Source of the DNA: Colwellia psychrerythraea
Lineage (GTDB): Bacteria > Pseudomonadota > Gammaproteobacteria > Enterobacterales > Alteromonadaceae
Assembly: GCF_000764225.1 (NCBI RefSeq)
Contig: NZ_JQED01000037.1
Span: 124,001-188,000, forward strand
Length of the DNA stretch: 64,000 nucleotides
Direction of reading: 5' to 3'
The notes below the pieces were generated by a model. The model was given only the letters and a program-made list of their open reading frames with translations. It was not told where the DNA came from and made no database searches. Below are positions 38,460-47,004 of this stretch, piece by piece. Position numbers and translations under genes: made by a program. Within the stretch, counting starts at the first letter, position 1. The number at the start of each line of letters is the position of its first letter.

Positions 38460-40028
38460 CATTGATACGTAAGTGGGCACCTCAGTAGAGGTGCCCATTT
38501 TCGTTTCTGAAACCGCATTAAGTAATTTCAAGTTTGCCCCACTAACTTCAATCTTCTTTGGCTTAACTATTATTTGATCTACAATAGCTAGCAAATAAGT
38601 TTTAGAAGCGATAACGTTATCACTAGAAAATACTTCTCTAATTATTTTGATAAATAACTCTTTTTTATTATCACCAAATTTCCAAAGCGATAAACTAGTT
38701 CTTTTTTTAATAAGTTCTATCTCTTTTTCTAATGTTTTCTGTTGCTGCTTTTGAGTTTCAAGAAATTCGGTTAACGTTTCATCGAGCTTAAGCTGATTCT
38801 GACTAACTTGATGATAAAGGTTGTTTATACCGCTAGTAACATTAGATAGTTGGTGTTCTTTTACAATTCTTGAGTTTTTTGTTTCTCCAGCAGTCTCTCT
38901 GATTTTTGTTCTGACTAATTCACAGATGCTATCTATTTTTTGTTTACTTAAAATCTCTTTTCTGATTGTTTTCAAAATGGCAGCTTCCAGTTGAAGCTTT
39001 GGAATAGCAGGGCTATCACAGCAATTTATGTCTTTTTTAATCCTATTACTACATTTGTAATAATGATAGCGCCCACCTTTTCCTGTATTGATTATCATAT
39101 TCGCACCGAATTTGTAACACTTTAAAATCCCAGTTAATAACGAAGGGGAGCGTATGGCTTTATTCTCGCTATTTGTTAACATCCTGGCTTGTAATCCACT
39201 GCTGACTTCACTAAAAACTTCTTTAGTAACAATAGCGGGGACTTTAATGATGATTTTGGGGTATGCTGAGTCAGTAATCTTATTTTTTCGGAATACTCTC
39301 TCACCATAATAACAAGTATTATTTAAAATGAGACTTAAGGTAGAAATTGTCCATTTATTATTACGATGACTGATGCCGTGTTGGTTTAGGTGTGTTGCTA
39401 TTGCTTTTAAACCAAAGGCTTTACCATCAGTCCCAAAGCGAGCTAAATTAAAAATCGTTTTGATAACTTCTGCTTCTTCTTCGTTAACAGCTAGAATCTT
39501 ACGTTTCTTTTTACCTAGTATTTTCTTTACCGGGACAGCTGTGTAACCAAATGGAGCTCTGCCGCCAGTAAAGTAACCTTGCTCAGCGGTTTCTGTGAGC
39601 CGGTCTTTAACAAAGAGTGAGTTATTATCGCTCTGGTTTTGAGCAACAGCCCCTTGTATTGCTAGCATTAACTTAAAAGATCCCATATCAGTGGGTAAAT
39701 TTTCAGTTGCCGAAAAGAAACTAAAATTGTTGCGTATTATTTTATCTACGGCTGTTAAGAGAATTATTAGGTCTCTGCTAATTCTTGATACCGCATAAAC
39801 AACCACACCATCATATTCGCAACATGGATCCTCCACATCCTCTTGTAATTGATTGAAAGCAGGTCTATTACCTTTATAGCCACTCAAGCCTTTATCGACG
39901 TAATCTCTGACGATAGTATGGTCATTCGTTTTACACCAGGCTTGGACTTTAATCATTTGCCCCTCAAGTGATTCACCCTCCGTAACCTGCCTTTTTGAAC
40001 TAACTCTTCTGTATATTGCAAGTTTCAT
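38451..40028 (-). CDS. Large serine recombinase (integrase)
   Basis: Site-specific recombinase of 525 residues. The N-terminal resolvase domain has the catalytic Ser10 in YRRVSSKRQ and the conserved YAVSRISRDL. A recombinase DNA-binding domain follows (FTGGRAPFGYTAVP to YYGERVFRKNK, about 150-260), then a zinc-ribbon (CYKFGAN..YYKCSNR..CCDSPAI) and a C-terminal coiled coil. The stop codon lies within the tRNA acceptor stem, so the gene sits at the very edge of its element. It lies downstream of a catalytic-domain-less partner gene; the first 98 codons also occur in a duplicated copy upstream. Confidence 0.93.
   Translation of the reverse strand: MKLAIYRRVSSKRQVTEGESLEGQMIKVQAWCKTNDHTIVRDYVDKGLSGYKGNRPAFNQLQEDVEDPCCEYDGVVVYAVSRISRDLIILLTAVDKIIRNNFSFFSATENLPTDMGSFKLMLAIQGAVAQNQSDNNSLFVKDRLTETAEQGYFTGGRAPFGYTAVPVKKILGKKKRKILAVNEEEAEVIKTIFNLARFGTDGKAFGLKAIATHLNQHGISHRNNKWTISTLSLILNNTCYYGERVFRKNKITDSAYPKIIIKVPAIVTKEVFSEVSSGLQARMLTNSENKAIRSPSLLTGILKCYKFGANMIINTGKGGRYHYYKCSNRIKKDINCCDSPAIPKLQLEAAILKTIRKEILSKQKIDSICELVRTKIRETAGETKNSRIVKEHQLSNVTSGINNLYHQVSQNQLKLDETLTEFLETQKQQQKTLEKEIELIKKRTSLSLWKFGDNKKELFIKIIREVFSSDNVIASKTYLLAIVDQIIVKPKKIEVSGANLKLLNAVSETKMGTSTEVPTYVSMWR
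38454..38463. other. attL-like core CCGCCACATT
   Basis: Left copy of the 10-bp direct repeat bounding the island, spanning the tRNA discriminator/CCA and the next bases. Confidence 0.75.
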
Positions 40029-40535
40029 AATTTAATCTCCTAGAATCTATTTGAATCTTCGGCTTTATTTATGACCTTTATGTAGTGAAGCCAATTTTTT
40101 ATTCGCTAGTATGAAAGTATTCTTCGTAACTATCGTATTATTTTATCTACGGCTGTTAAGAGAATTATTAGGTCTCTGCTAATTCTTGATACCGCATAAA
40201 CAACCACACCATCATATTCGCAACATGGATCCTCCACATCCTCTTGTAATTGATTGAAAGCAGGTCTATTACCTTTATAGCCACTCAAGCCTTTATCGAC
40301 GTAATCTCTGACGATAGTATGGTCATTCGTTTTACACCAGGCTTGGACTTTAATCATTTGCCCCTCAAGTGATTCACCCTCCGTAACCTGCCTTTTTGAA
40401 CTAACTCTTCTGTATATTGCAAGTTTCATAATTTAATCTCCTAGAATCTATTTGAATCTTCGGCTTTATTTATGACCTTTATGTAGTGAAGCCAATTTTT
40501 TATTCGCTAGTATGAAAGTATTCTTCGTAACTATC
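39734..40535. repeat. Perfect 401-bp tandem duplication in the recombinase operon
   Basis: Bases 39734-40134 recur at 40135-40535 without a visible difference. Each unit holds the first 98 codons of the recombinase, its ribosome-binding region, and the last codons of the upstream partner gene. A CG dinucleotide at the junction suggests a replication or recombination slip. Perfect identity points to a very recent event or to an assembly error. Confidence 0.93.
40130..40429 (-). pseudogene. Duplicated N-terminal fragment of the serine recombinase
   Basis: A 99-residue frame identical to the first 98 residues of the intact recombinase, ending at the tandem-duplication junction. It holds the catalytic Ser10 but lacks the end of the resolvase domain and the whole DNA-binding part. 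If translated it would be a partial catalytic domain, probably unstable. Confidence 0.85.
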
Positions 40536-41020
40536 GAAGGCACAGTAATAATAATTTGCTTATCGTTGCTTCTCTGTTTTTTGTTACGGGGAAAGACCCT
40601 TTCGCCGTAATAGGTTGAATCCTTTATAAGATCAATAAGCTGGGGAGAAGTCCAAAGTTTACCCCTACGTTTAATCTCGTTGATCTTTAGGTGATTTAAT
40701 ACCTTTGCTAGAATGGAATCGTTACTATTTTTCTGTGAGGTGAATAAATCAAAAATCAACTTGATAACCTCTGCCTCATGCTCCAGCACCTTAAGTACTT
40801 TTCGTGGATAATGACCTTTACCGCCATCATAAGGGACTGCCTGAAACCCAAATGGTGCTATACCACCATTGTGAAAACCATTTTTAGCATTTCGTTCTAG
40901 TCTAGCTTTCACAGACTTTGAAAGTTGTGCCTTGTGAAAAGACTCAAGTTCTTCAAATAAACTCTTCCTTAAAGTTGACACATCATGAGTAGCACAATTA
41001 TCACTTTTGACGTTTTTCAT
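40466..41020 (-). CDS. Recombinase-domain protein lacking the catalytic serine domain
   Basis: A 184-residue protein that aligns with the middle of the downstream recombinase: the linker helix SKSVKARLERNAKNGFHNGG, then APFGFQAVP, HEAEVIKLIFDLF and TYYGERVFPRNKK, ending after IVTKNTFILANKKLASLHKGHK. The N-terminal resolvase domain with the catalytic Ser is missing, and so are the zinc ribbon and coiled coil. It has its own ATG with GAGGAAA upstream and begins inside the preceding 56-codon gene. It could be an accessory DNA-binding partner or directionality factor, or an old truncated recombinase; the clean start and operon position favour a functional gene. Confidence 0.75.
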   Translation of the reverse strand: MKNVKSDNCATHDVSTLRKSLFEELESFHKAQLSKSVKARLERNAKNGFHNGGIAPFGFQAVPYDGGKGHYPRKVLKVLEHEAEVIKLIFDLFTSQKNSNDSILAKVLNHLKINEIKRRGKLWTSPQLIDLIKDSTYYGERVFPRNKKQRSNDKQIIITVPSIVTKNTFILANKKLASLHKGHK

Positions 41021-41171
41021 CAGAAATTTCCTCTTTTTTAATTAACCTTTCAATAACCTCATCAAGTGAAGCTTCTAAAGCATTACGCTCTTGCTTAGTA
41101 AGTAATTTACTTCTTAAGTTTTTCTTAAAATAAAAAACAATATTTCGATTTGGGATGTTATTTGAGCTCAT
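41001..41171 (-). CDS. Small charged protein at the head of the recombinase operon
   Basis: A 56-residue protein too short for usual ORF cutoffs. It starts MSSNNIPNRNIVFYFKKN, then LLTKQERNALEASLDEVIERLIKKEE. The second half should be a long charged helix. Its stop overlaps the next gene's ATG by 20 bp, so the two are translationally coupled. The size and position would suit a recombination directionality factor or regulator, which is inference. No family is recognised. Confidence 0.6.
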   Translation of the reverse strand: MSSNNIPNRNIVFYFKKNLRSKLLTKQERNALEASLDEVIERLIKKEEISDEKRQK

Positions 41172-41783
41172 AGCATTTAGATACGATGACGAGAACTTAC
41201 TATTATTAAGGAAGTTTTCTTAATAAAAGTACAGGAATGTTAAATGCATGGTGATGTTTATGACATTGAAATTATTACTGTTATAGTATGTTGCAATGTC
41301 AATAGAGGCATTTGGTTTTTGAGGGGAGTACTTGTTTAATAACGAGATGATAAAATTTCTTTATTTTTACTTATATATACTATGCCACTAATTACTTGGA
41401 TTGTTATTCAGTTTAAGCATAAGAGGTAAGGGCTTATAAATACATTTATTCTAAATGTTTTATCAATAGAGTCCAGTACTTTCCTGATAAAAGAGTCAAA
41501 GTTAAATCTATTAAACTATATTCTGCTAATGACGTAGAGTCTTAGTTAATGCGGATATATAGAAGGCTGATTATTTTGGGGAACAAACCGAAATAGCATT
41601 AACGTTCCTTCTATGAAGTTTTGTTAATGCTCATATCTTATCAATGGCAGTAAACCTGACAGACAACTAAACCAAAGCCTCTATTCAATAATTTTAAACA
41701 CGCTAATAATTAAAATCAGCAAGTACAATAAAGCCATTAATACAAAAGCTAGCTAAATAATTGAGTAATCTAATACCTTGAAC
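41172..41783. other. AT-rich intergenic region upstream of the recombinase operon
   Basis: 612 bp between the helicase stop and the recombinase operon, both read leftward. The perfect 8-bp arms TGACATTG (41261-41268) and CAATGTCA (41294-41301), 25 bp apart, lie about 90 bp upstream of the operon start and could be an operator. No coding sequence is supported. Confidence 0.45.
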
Positions 41784-44700
41784 CTATTCAGATACAAAAA
41801 TTTTAAGTTCTATTTCATTGATTGCACATGTACTTAACCAGCTGTCAATTAATTGATATGCCTGTAGTGATGTACTCGGGGCTGCCGTTCCTTTTTTAAG
41901 ACTATCTATGAAATGTGTTTTTGAAAAGGCATTCCCTACGACAAGCCAAATTTCCTTTTCTACAGATGGAGATACTCGAAGTGAGTTGATTTTATCCCAT
42001 GCTTCTTTCAGTAATTCATTTTTAGGAATACCATTTTTTTTGATATATTGGTCTGCTGTTTGCTTATCGATCATTCTAACTCGATTATCAAGTGTTATAT
42101 CATCGTTTGGTACAGGCCAAGGGTTATGTAATTCGGCCCAATTTCCTGGAGTATAGTCCCTTAACTTTGATGCTAGTGGTAAAATATTCTTAATAGCTTG
42201 ACCTCCAACTTCCGCTAATGCTCCTGCTGAGGACTGTGGAGATTTAAAGCTTTTCCCACATTTAACGTGAATAAAACAAAGTTTTTTATCTGAAGCTACT
42301 ATAAAGTCAGCTGGCTCTGTACCCATATCAGTACATACAACTAAGTTTGCTCCAGGTACTGAATCATATAAAGAACCCAGTTTATCGGCTGGAAAGCCTG
42401 GAATTGAATTGTTTGATATTTGATCTATCAAATAAAAAACAGACTTTATATCGAAACTTTTTTGAGAGGTTAATGTACCTTTTTCAGTTAGGTCTTTATG
42501 TTTAAGTTCAGGCAAACTAATTAATGATCTACTTTTCTTAGATAAACTAAAGTCAAATCCTTTACTTGTAGGTAGTGCATGTTGATAAAAGTTATGGTCG
42601 TAGTATGAAATCCCTTGTTCATAAATTACCTTGAAATCTTGATTTTCATTAAGTTCGGTAAGTAAATCCAGTGCATTTGAATCAATAATAAATGCACTTT
42701 TAGATGTTAGTTCCAATAGAAAGGTTTCAGGATTGAAGTGTATTTCTACTTTCGAGTTCTTATCTTTTTCAAGTAAAGTAAACCCGTCATCATAGTTAAA
42801 GAAGTAAAACCTATTTTCTAAAGTATATTTGCCGTTTATAATTTGGTGAGAATCTAGCCAACTAAGATCAATTAAGATTGATAATGGTTTTGTAGTAGGA
42901 GTTATGTTTACTGGTTGCGCATATGAATTAATTAATTCGCTGTTTACAATAATATCGCTATTGAGACTGATTCCAATGTCGTCAATCCAGTTTGAAATAT
43001 CAGTCAAACTAAAGTTTCTATTTTTCTGATCTGATACCCTGCCTGATTTAGTACCTAAATAAAAACTACTATCGGTTTTACCATCTTCATCAAGGTTATC
43101 GACTTTAACTCTTGTTAAGGCTTGACTCGAATTGATTTGAGATTGGTTCGAGCTCTCTAGATCTCTACCAAATTGTGATATTCCCTCAGGAGATTTAGTT
43201 GAAGATGTAATAGCCCTTGCATGTACTTCTTTGGTTCTAACTTTCTTGGTAAGAGCGGTTAGCTTTACTATGTCTTGTTGGGAAATGGCTGGTCCGGTTC
43301 CAAGGTCTATGTTCCTAGAGAAATCTGAAGCTCTACTATCAAAGATTGCAACATAAGATCCTATATCCTTGATAAGTGTAATTTCTAAACTTGGTTCAAA
43401 GAATAAGTGTGAACTTAAATACTTAGAGTTTTTGAACTGCACTGATATAAGTGCATCAAACCCTAGTACATTTGAGACGTGCCTAATCAGCTCACCTTGA
43501 AATGTTCTTTGAAGAATTAATTCACTGCTGAAGCTAGGTATAGAAAAATACTCATTCTTGTTAATGAAACAGATTGAAGCCAATGGCAGCTTTAGATCCT
43601 TAGAGAGATCAAAACTATTTAGGTCAAATTTTCTTTTAAACCCAGCATCAAAATAACTATGTTCAGGAAAGCTATCTAAGTAAGAGTCGATTAGTGCAGA
43701 GGTATCTAATGATTTTAAGAATTTCTTCCAATTAGCTTTATGTGAAAGGTATTTGTCAAATTCACGATAATTTCCCCAAACTTTTTCATTAGACATTGAT
43801 GACATGTCGAGAACATAAGATTTACAATTATTAAAAAGCCTTACAACTCTACCTATAGTCTGAACCAACTCTCTACCGTTGCTCACAGGGTATGTTAAAA
43901 CAATAATTTTAGCTTGCGGGATATCGACACCTTCATCTAGTTTTTTCTGATGAATTATAACTTGGTGGTTCATTGCTTTTAAGTTTTTTGGCACATTGTC
44001 AGAACAGTTCTCTTTCCTATTATTGCCCTTATACCTGTCATGATAAGCAGCAGTTATAAAGTGTTCACTAAAAAGATTTCTATATCTCTCTACATCATCA
44101 CCTGTATTACATTTTACAATACACTTAGTATTCTTTTGCTTATCTAATAGGGCCCTGACTCTATTGACTAGCAAGTCTTGTTCAATGCTTTCAAATATCG
44201 GGGGAGAAAGAATTTCTTCTTCTAATGCTTCTTTGAAAGTGTAGATAAAGCCATTATTTGCGGAAATATCGAATTGAAATAGATCATTTCGATAAGGGGT
44301 AGCAGTAATTATTATTTTAGGGCAAGAGAATGCCCTTGAAATTTTACTCCACTCTTTTGCTGGTTCAGCATGACCTTCATCTACAAAAAGTAAATCTATG
44401 TTTTTTATTAAATCCTCTAATTTTTCATCACTTAACTTTCCTAGTTTCTGAAAAGTAGAAATATATACTCCAGATCTATTCCAATTATCCTCTAATTTGA
44501 ATGCAGGTAGAAATTCAAAGTCGACTTTGTTTTCGAAAATACTGTTAAAGAAACCACCACCAATTTCTTTCTTTAATTGATCTCTTACTGGTCCTCTATG
44601 AGATAGTACTAGTATCTTTTTTTTATTACTTATCAGGCAGGCGGAAGCAATTACTCCGGTTTTCCCCCCTCCTGTAGGGAGAGATATAAGACATGATTTT

Positions 44701-44801
44701 TCTTTTCGTTTAGAATTCAGGTATTTGAATATTGCTTGAATAGAGTTTATTTGGCAGTTTCTCAGTTTAGGCTTTAGCAATTCATATAGTTTTCCGTTCA
44801 T
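41784..44801 (-). CDS. SF2 helicase with C-terminal nuclease-like domain
   Basis: A 1005-residue protein. The helicase core has Walker A PTGGGKT (42-48), DEGH (141-144), TATP (166-169) and a RecA2 motif VI QTIGRVVR near residue 320. A middle region of about 400 residues is not recognised. Near the C-terminus, DFIVASDKKLCFIHVKCGK (832-850) resembles a PD-(D/E)xK core with His in place of Glu, followed by a possible SAGALAEVGGQAIKN helix. Large fused helicase-nuclease genes are common in phage-defence islands. The ATG at 44801 is preferred to an upstream TTG. Restriction-like or defence function is inference. Confidence 0.75.
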   Translation of the reverse strand: MNGKLYELLKPKLRNCQINSIQAIFKYLNSKRKEKSCLISLPTGGGKTGVIASACLISNKKKILVLSHRGPVRDQLKKEIGGGFFNSIFENKVDFEFLPAFKLEDNWNRSGVYISTFQKLGKLSDEKLEDLIKNIDLLFVDEGHAEPAKEWSKISRAFSCPKIIITATPYRNDLFQFDISANNGFIYTFKEALEEEILSPPIFESIEQDLLVNRVRALLDKQKNTKCIVKCNTGDDVERYRNLFSEHFITAAYHDRYKGNNRKENCSDNVPKNLKAMNHQVIIHQKKLDEGVDIPQAKIIVLTYPVSNGRELVQTIGRVVRLFNNCKSYVLDMSSMSNEKVWGNYREFDKYLSHKANWKKFLKSLDTSALIDSYLDSFPEHSYFDAGFKRKFDLNSFDLSKDLKLPLASICFINKNEYFSIPSFSSELILQRTFQGELIRHVSNVLGFDALISVQFKNSKYLSSHLFFEPSLEITLIKDIGSYVAIFDSRASDFSRNIDLGTGPAISQQDIVKLTALTKKVRTKEVHARAITSSTKSPEGISQFGRDLESSNQSQINSSQALTRVKVDNLDEDGKTDSSFYLGTKSGRVSDQKNRNFSLTDISNWIDDIGISLNSDIIVNSELINSYAQPVNITPTTKPLSILIDLSWLDSHQIINGKYTLENRFYFFNYDDGFTLLEKDKNSKVEIHFNPETFLLELTSKSAFIIDSNALDLLTELNENQDFKVIYEQGISYYDHNFYQHALPTSKGFDFSLSKKSRSLISLPELKHKDLTEKGTLTSQKSFDIKSVFYLIDQISNNSIPGFPADKLGSLYDSVPGANLVVCTDMGTEPADFIVASDKKLCFIHVKCGKSFKSPQSSAGALAEVGGQAIKNILPLASKLRDYTPGNWAELHNPWPVPNDDITLDNRVRMIDKQTADQYIKKNGIPKNELLKEAWDKINSLRVSPSVEKEIWLVVGNAFSKTHFIDSLKKGTAAPSTSLQAYQLIDSWLSTCAINEIELKIFVSE

Positions 44802-45449
44802 TATGTTTATTCCATTCAAAATTTTTTACGAAGATAAAGTTTTATATCATAAAACAAATTACTATGAAGTTGTTTTAGAACAATAAAGTGCAGTGATATG
44901 GCAAATCTGAACAGCTAGTTAGAGGTATTAATGTGTGTATCATCAACCTTCTGAGCTTTTAATTTGAATTTTATGATTAATTATTAGGCGATAACTTCCT
45001 TTGAAATCTATGAACGTCGGTTATTCATAGCAAAAAGTGTAGAGTTCGGGGGTTTTTTTATAGGGGGTAGTGTTTAAAGTCATAGGAAATCAAAGGATTG
45101 CAATTCAACCTGCGAGGGTTTTGTGTCTCTAGCTGCCAGAACTCTGCTCGCAACAGGGGGGCTTTGAGCTATAAGGCGGTTTTTATGGCTCAAAATCAGC
45201 TCTATTATGAGCCATAGATTAAAGTCTAGGTTTGGTTGATGTCAAAAATCACCAACCAAAGAACACTTATAATGGCACAAAAAGGCCATCTTTGTAGTGG
45301 CCAATAGCAACCAAGTCTCATTGGCAATTGTACTTTGAAATGCTCTACAATCGGAAGCGATTTCATAGCCACCTTGGTCATGTATCCCCTGATACATACG
45401 AACAACAATATTTAAATGGAAGCTAGGTGTCTACAGAATCGAGGGAAGG
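44802..45449. other. Intergenic region within the island
   Basis: About 650 bp without a supported gene. It contains a perfect 9-bp inverted repeat TATGGCTCA / TGAGCCATA (45184-45192 and 45208-45216) and a patch richer in G and C near 45100-45180, which might be a small RNA or promoter region. A 60-codon frame at 45226-45408 is not supported. Confidence 0.4.
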
Positions 45450-45623
45450 TTAGTCAGATGTTTTAGGCTCAAGCCCTATGATTTTATTTAATTTTCCGCT
45501 GGCTCGATCTTTCTCTATTTCATTGAATAACTCTTCAGGGTTTATCTCCTCGTAAAGATGATAATTGTCATCAATAAGTTTTAACTGTTGCTTTACGTAA
45601 ACCTTTTCAGTGTTAGATAGCAT
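45450..45623 (-). CDS. Small acidic protein of 57 residues
   Basis: A short gene with a GAGAGA ribosome-binding site. The protein begins MLSNTEKVYVKQQLKLIDDNYHLYEEI and continues NPEELFNEIEKDRASGKLNKIIG; it should be mostly helical, with no signal peptide or TM segment. Acidic and basic residues are evenly mixed. No family is recognised. It lies alone on the reverse strand between the helicase gene and the NYN gene. Confidence 0.55.
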   Translation of the reverse strand: MLSNTEKVYVKQQLKLIDDNYHLYEEINPEELFNEIEKDRASGKLNKIIGLEPKTSD

Positions 45624-46255
45624 GTTTATATTCTCTCTCGAATGAATGCTTGTTATTTAATTAAAGCTATTTAATTGTATTTGTAAAGGCTTTTAGATCA
45701 CATAAACCATATAACTCATTGAATTAATTAGTGGTATATTATGTTGTGATGTCGTTAAAATAAGACTTTGATATATAACAGCAATTGAAAAGACAGGCTT
45801 ATTTTAGATAATAAACCTTGCGTTTATATGTTATGTCAATAGACGACAAATTTTTTAATTTACTTATGGAATAAGTAGAGCCGTTTTAAAGTTAATTTAT
45901 TCTAAACTTTGAGTACTATAGCTATAAATTGCTTTGCTGATTGGCGTTTTTGAATCTGCTAGCACAACGCGGAAGCGCAGATACTGCACAAGCGTACTTG
46001 ATGAAAAATGATATTTATATATGTTTGAGTAACCAACAACTTTACTATTGTTAGCTTGAGTAAATTTACTTTAAACTGAGTCCAGTAGCTGGTAATAGGG
46101 CTTTTTAGTGTTTATTACTAAATAGTTGAGTGTATGCGTTGGTCTAAATCATTTGATACTAAACAATAAATACAGCGAAATGAGTTGATATTTCAGTCAG
46201 TTATTGTCATTAATAAACATAAGGTTTTTGGGTTAAAAAGAAAAGGATATTTCAA
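45624..46255. other. Intergenic region upstream of the NYN gene
   Basis: About 630 bp of very AT-rich sequence between divergent small gene and NYN gene. It should hold the promoter for the NYN/CoiA-like genes. No ORF, RNA gene or strong hairpin is supported. Confidence 0.5.
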
Positions 46256-46972
46256 TTGAAGGATAAGGAAAAAATAGCGTTATTTATCGATGCTGATAAT
46301 GCGCCTGCCGCCAAAATAGACATCATACTTTCAGAGCTTGCTCGCTATGGTGTCGTTAATATTCGCAAAGCCTACGGGAACTGGAAGAGTCCATGTATCA
46401 AGCCCTGGGAAGATGTTCTTCACGAATACGCCATTCAACCAATCCAGCAATTTGATTTAACCAAAGGCAAAAATGCCACTGACATTGCGCTTGTTATTGA
46501 TGCAATGGATATTCTCTACACCAAAGATGTAGATACCATCTGCTTAGTGTCCTCTGATTGTGATTTCACACCGCTCGTTACTCGTGCTCTTGCTGATGGA
46601 AAATCAGTTCTCGGGTTTGGCGAGCGGAAAGCACCTATGGCATTCGTTAATAGTTGTTCAAAATTTCTGTATTTAGATGAGATGCAAAACCAAGGTCAGA
46701 CCAAGCAAAAATCCGAAGCTCACATTAAATGTGATACCAAGCTAATGAACCTTCTCAGGCAAGCAGTAGAAGCGTCTGAAGATGATGATGGCTGGGCGCA
46801 ATTAGGCACCATCGGTTCACATATATCAAATCATGCTTCATTCGACCAACGAAACTATGGCTTTGAAAAGTTAAGTGACTTATTTAAAGCAATTGACTCA
46901 TTTGAAATAAAAAAATCGGGTTCAGTCTTTTGGATTCAAGACAGGAAACGAGCGAAGTTGGCAGTTGTATAA
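46256..46972 (+). CDS. NYN-domain ribonuclease-like protein with OST-HTH (LOTUS) domain
   Basis: A 238-residue two-domain protein. The NYN (PIN-like) domain runs to about residue 135 and its acidic residues are intact: Asp12 and Asp14 in FIDADN, Asp76 in NATDIALVIDAMD, and Asp101 and Asp103 in SSDCDF. The C-terminal part from about 160 has the OST-HTH/LOTUS pattern (AVEASEDDDGWAQLGTIGSHI, RNYGFEKLSDLFKAI), an RNA-binding fold. The start is TTG with AAGGA 8 bases upstream. A CoiA-like gene follows after 32 bp, so the pair is probably cotranscribed. Confidence 0.88.
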   Translation: MKDKEKIALFIDADNAPAAKIDIILSELARYGVVNIRKAYGNWKSPCIKPWEDVLHEYAIQPIQQFDLTKGKNATDIALVIDAMDILYTKDVDTICLVSSDCDFTPLVTRALADGKSVLGFGERKAPMAFVNSCSKFLYLDEMQNQGQTKQKSEAHIKCDTKLMNLLRQAVEASEDDDGWAQLGTIGSHISNHASFDQRNYGFEKLSDLFKAIDSFEIKKSGSVFWIQDRKRAKLAVV

Positions 46973-47004
46973 GGTAATATCTGATAAAACAGCAAGGATG
47001 TAGA

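Noticed and set aside
45226..45408. 60-codon reverse-strand frame inside the island
   Set aside because: No ribosome-binding site, odd composition rich in Trp, Cys and Pro, and no recognisable family. Likely chance.
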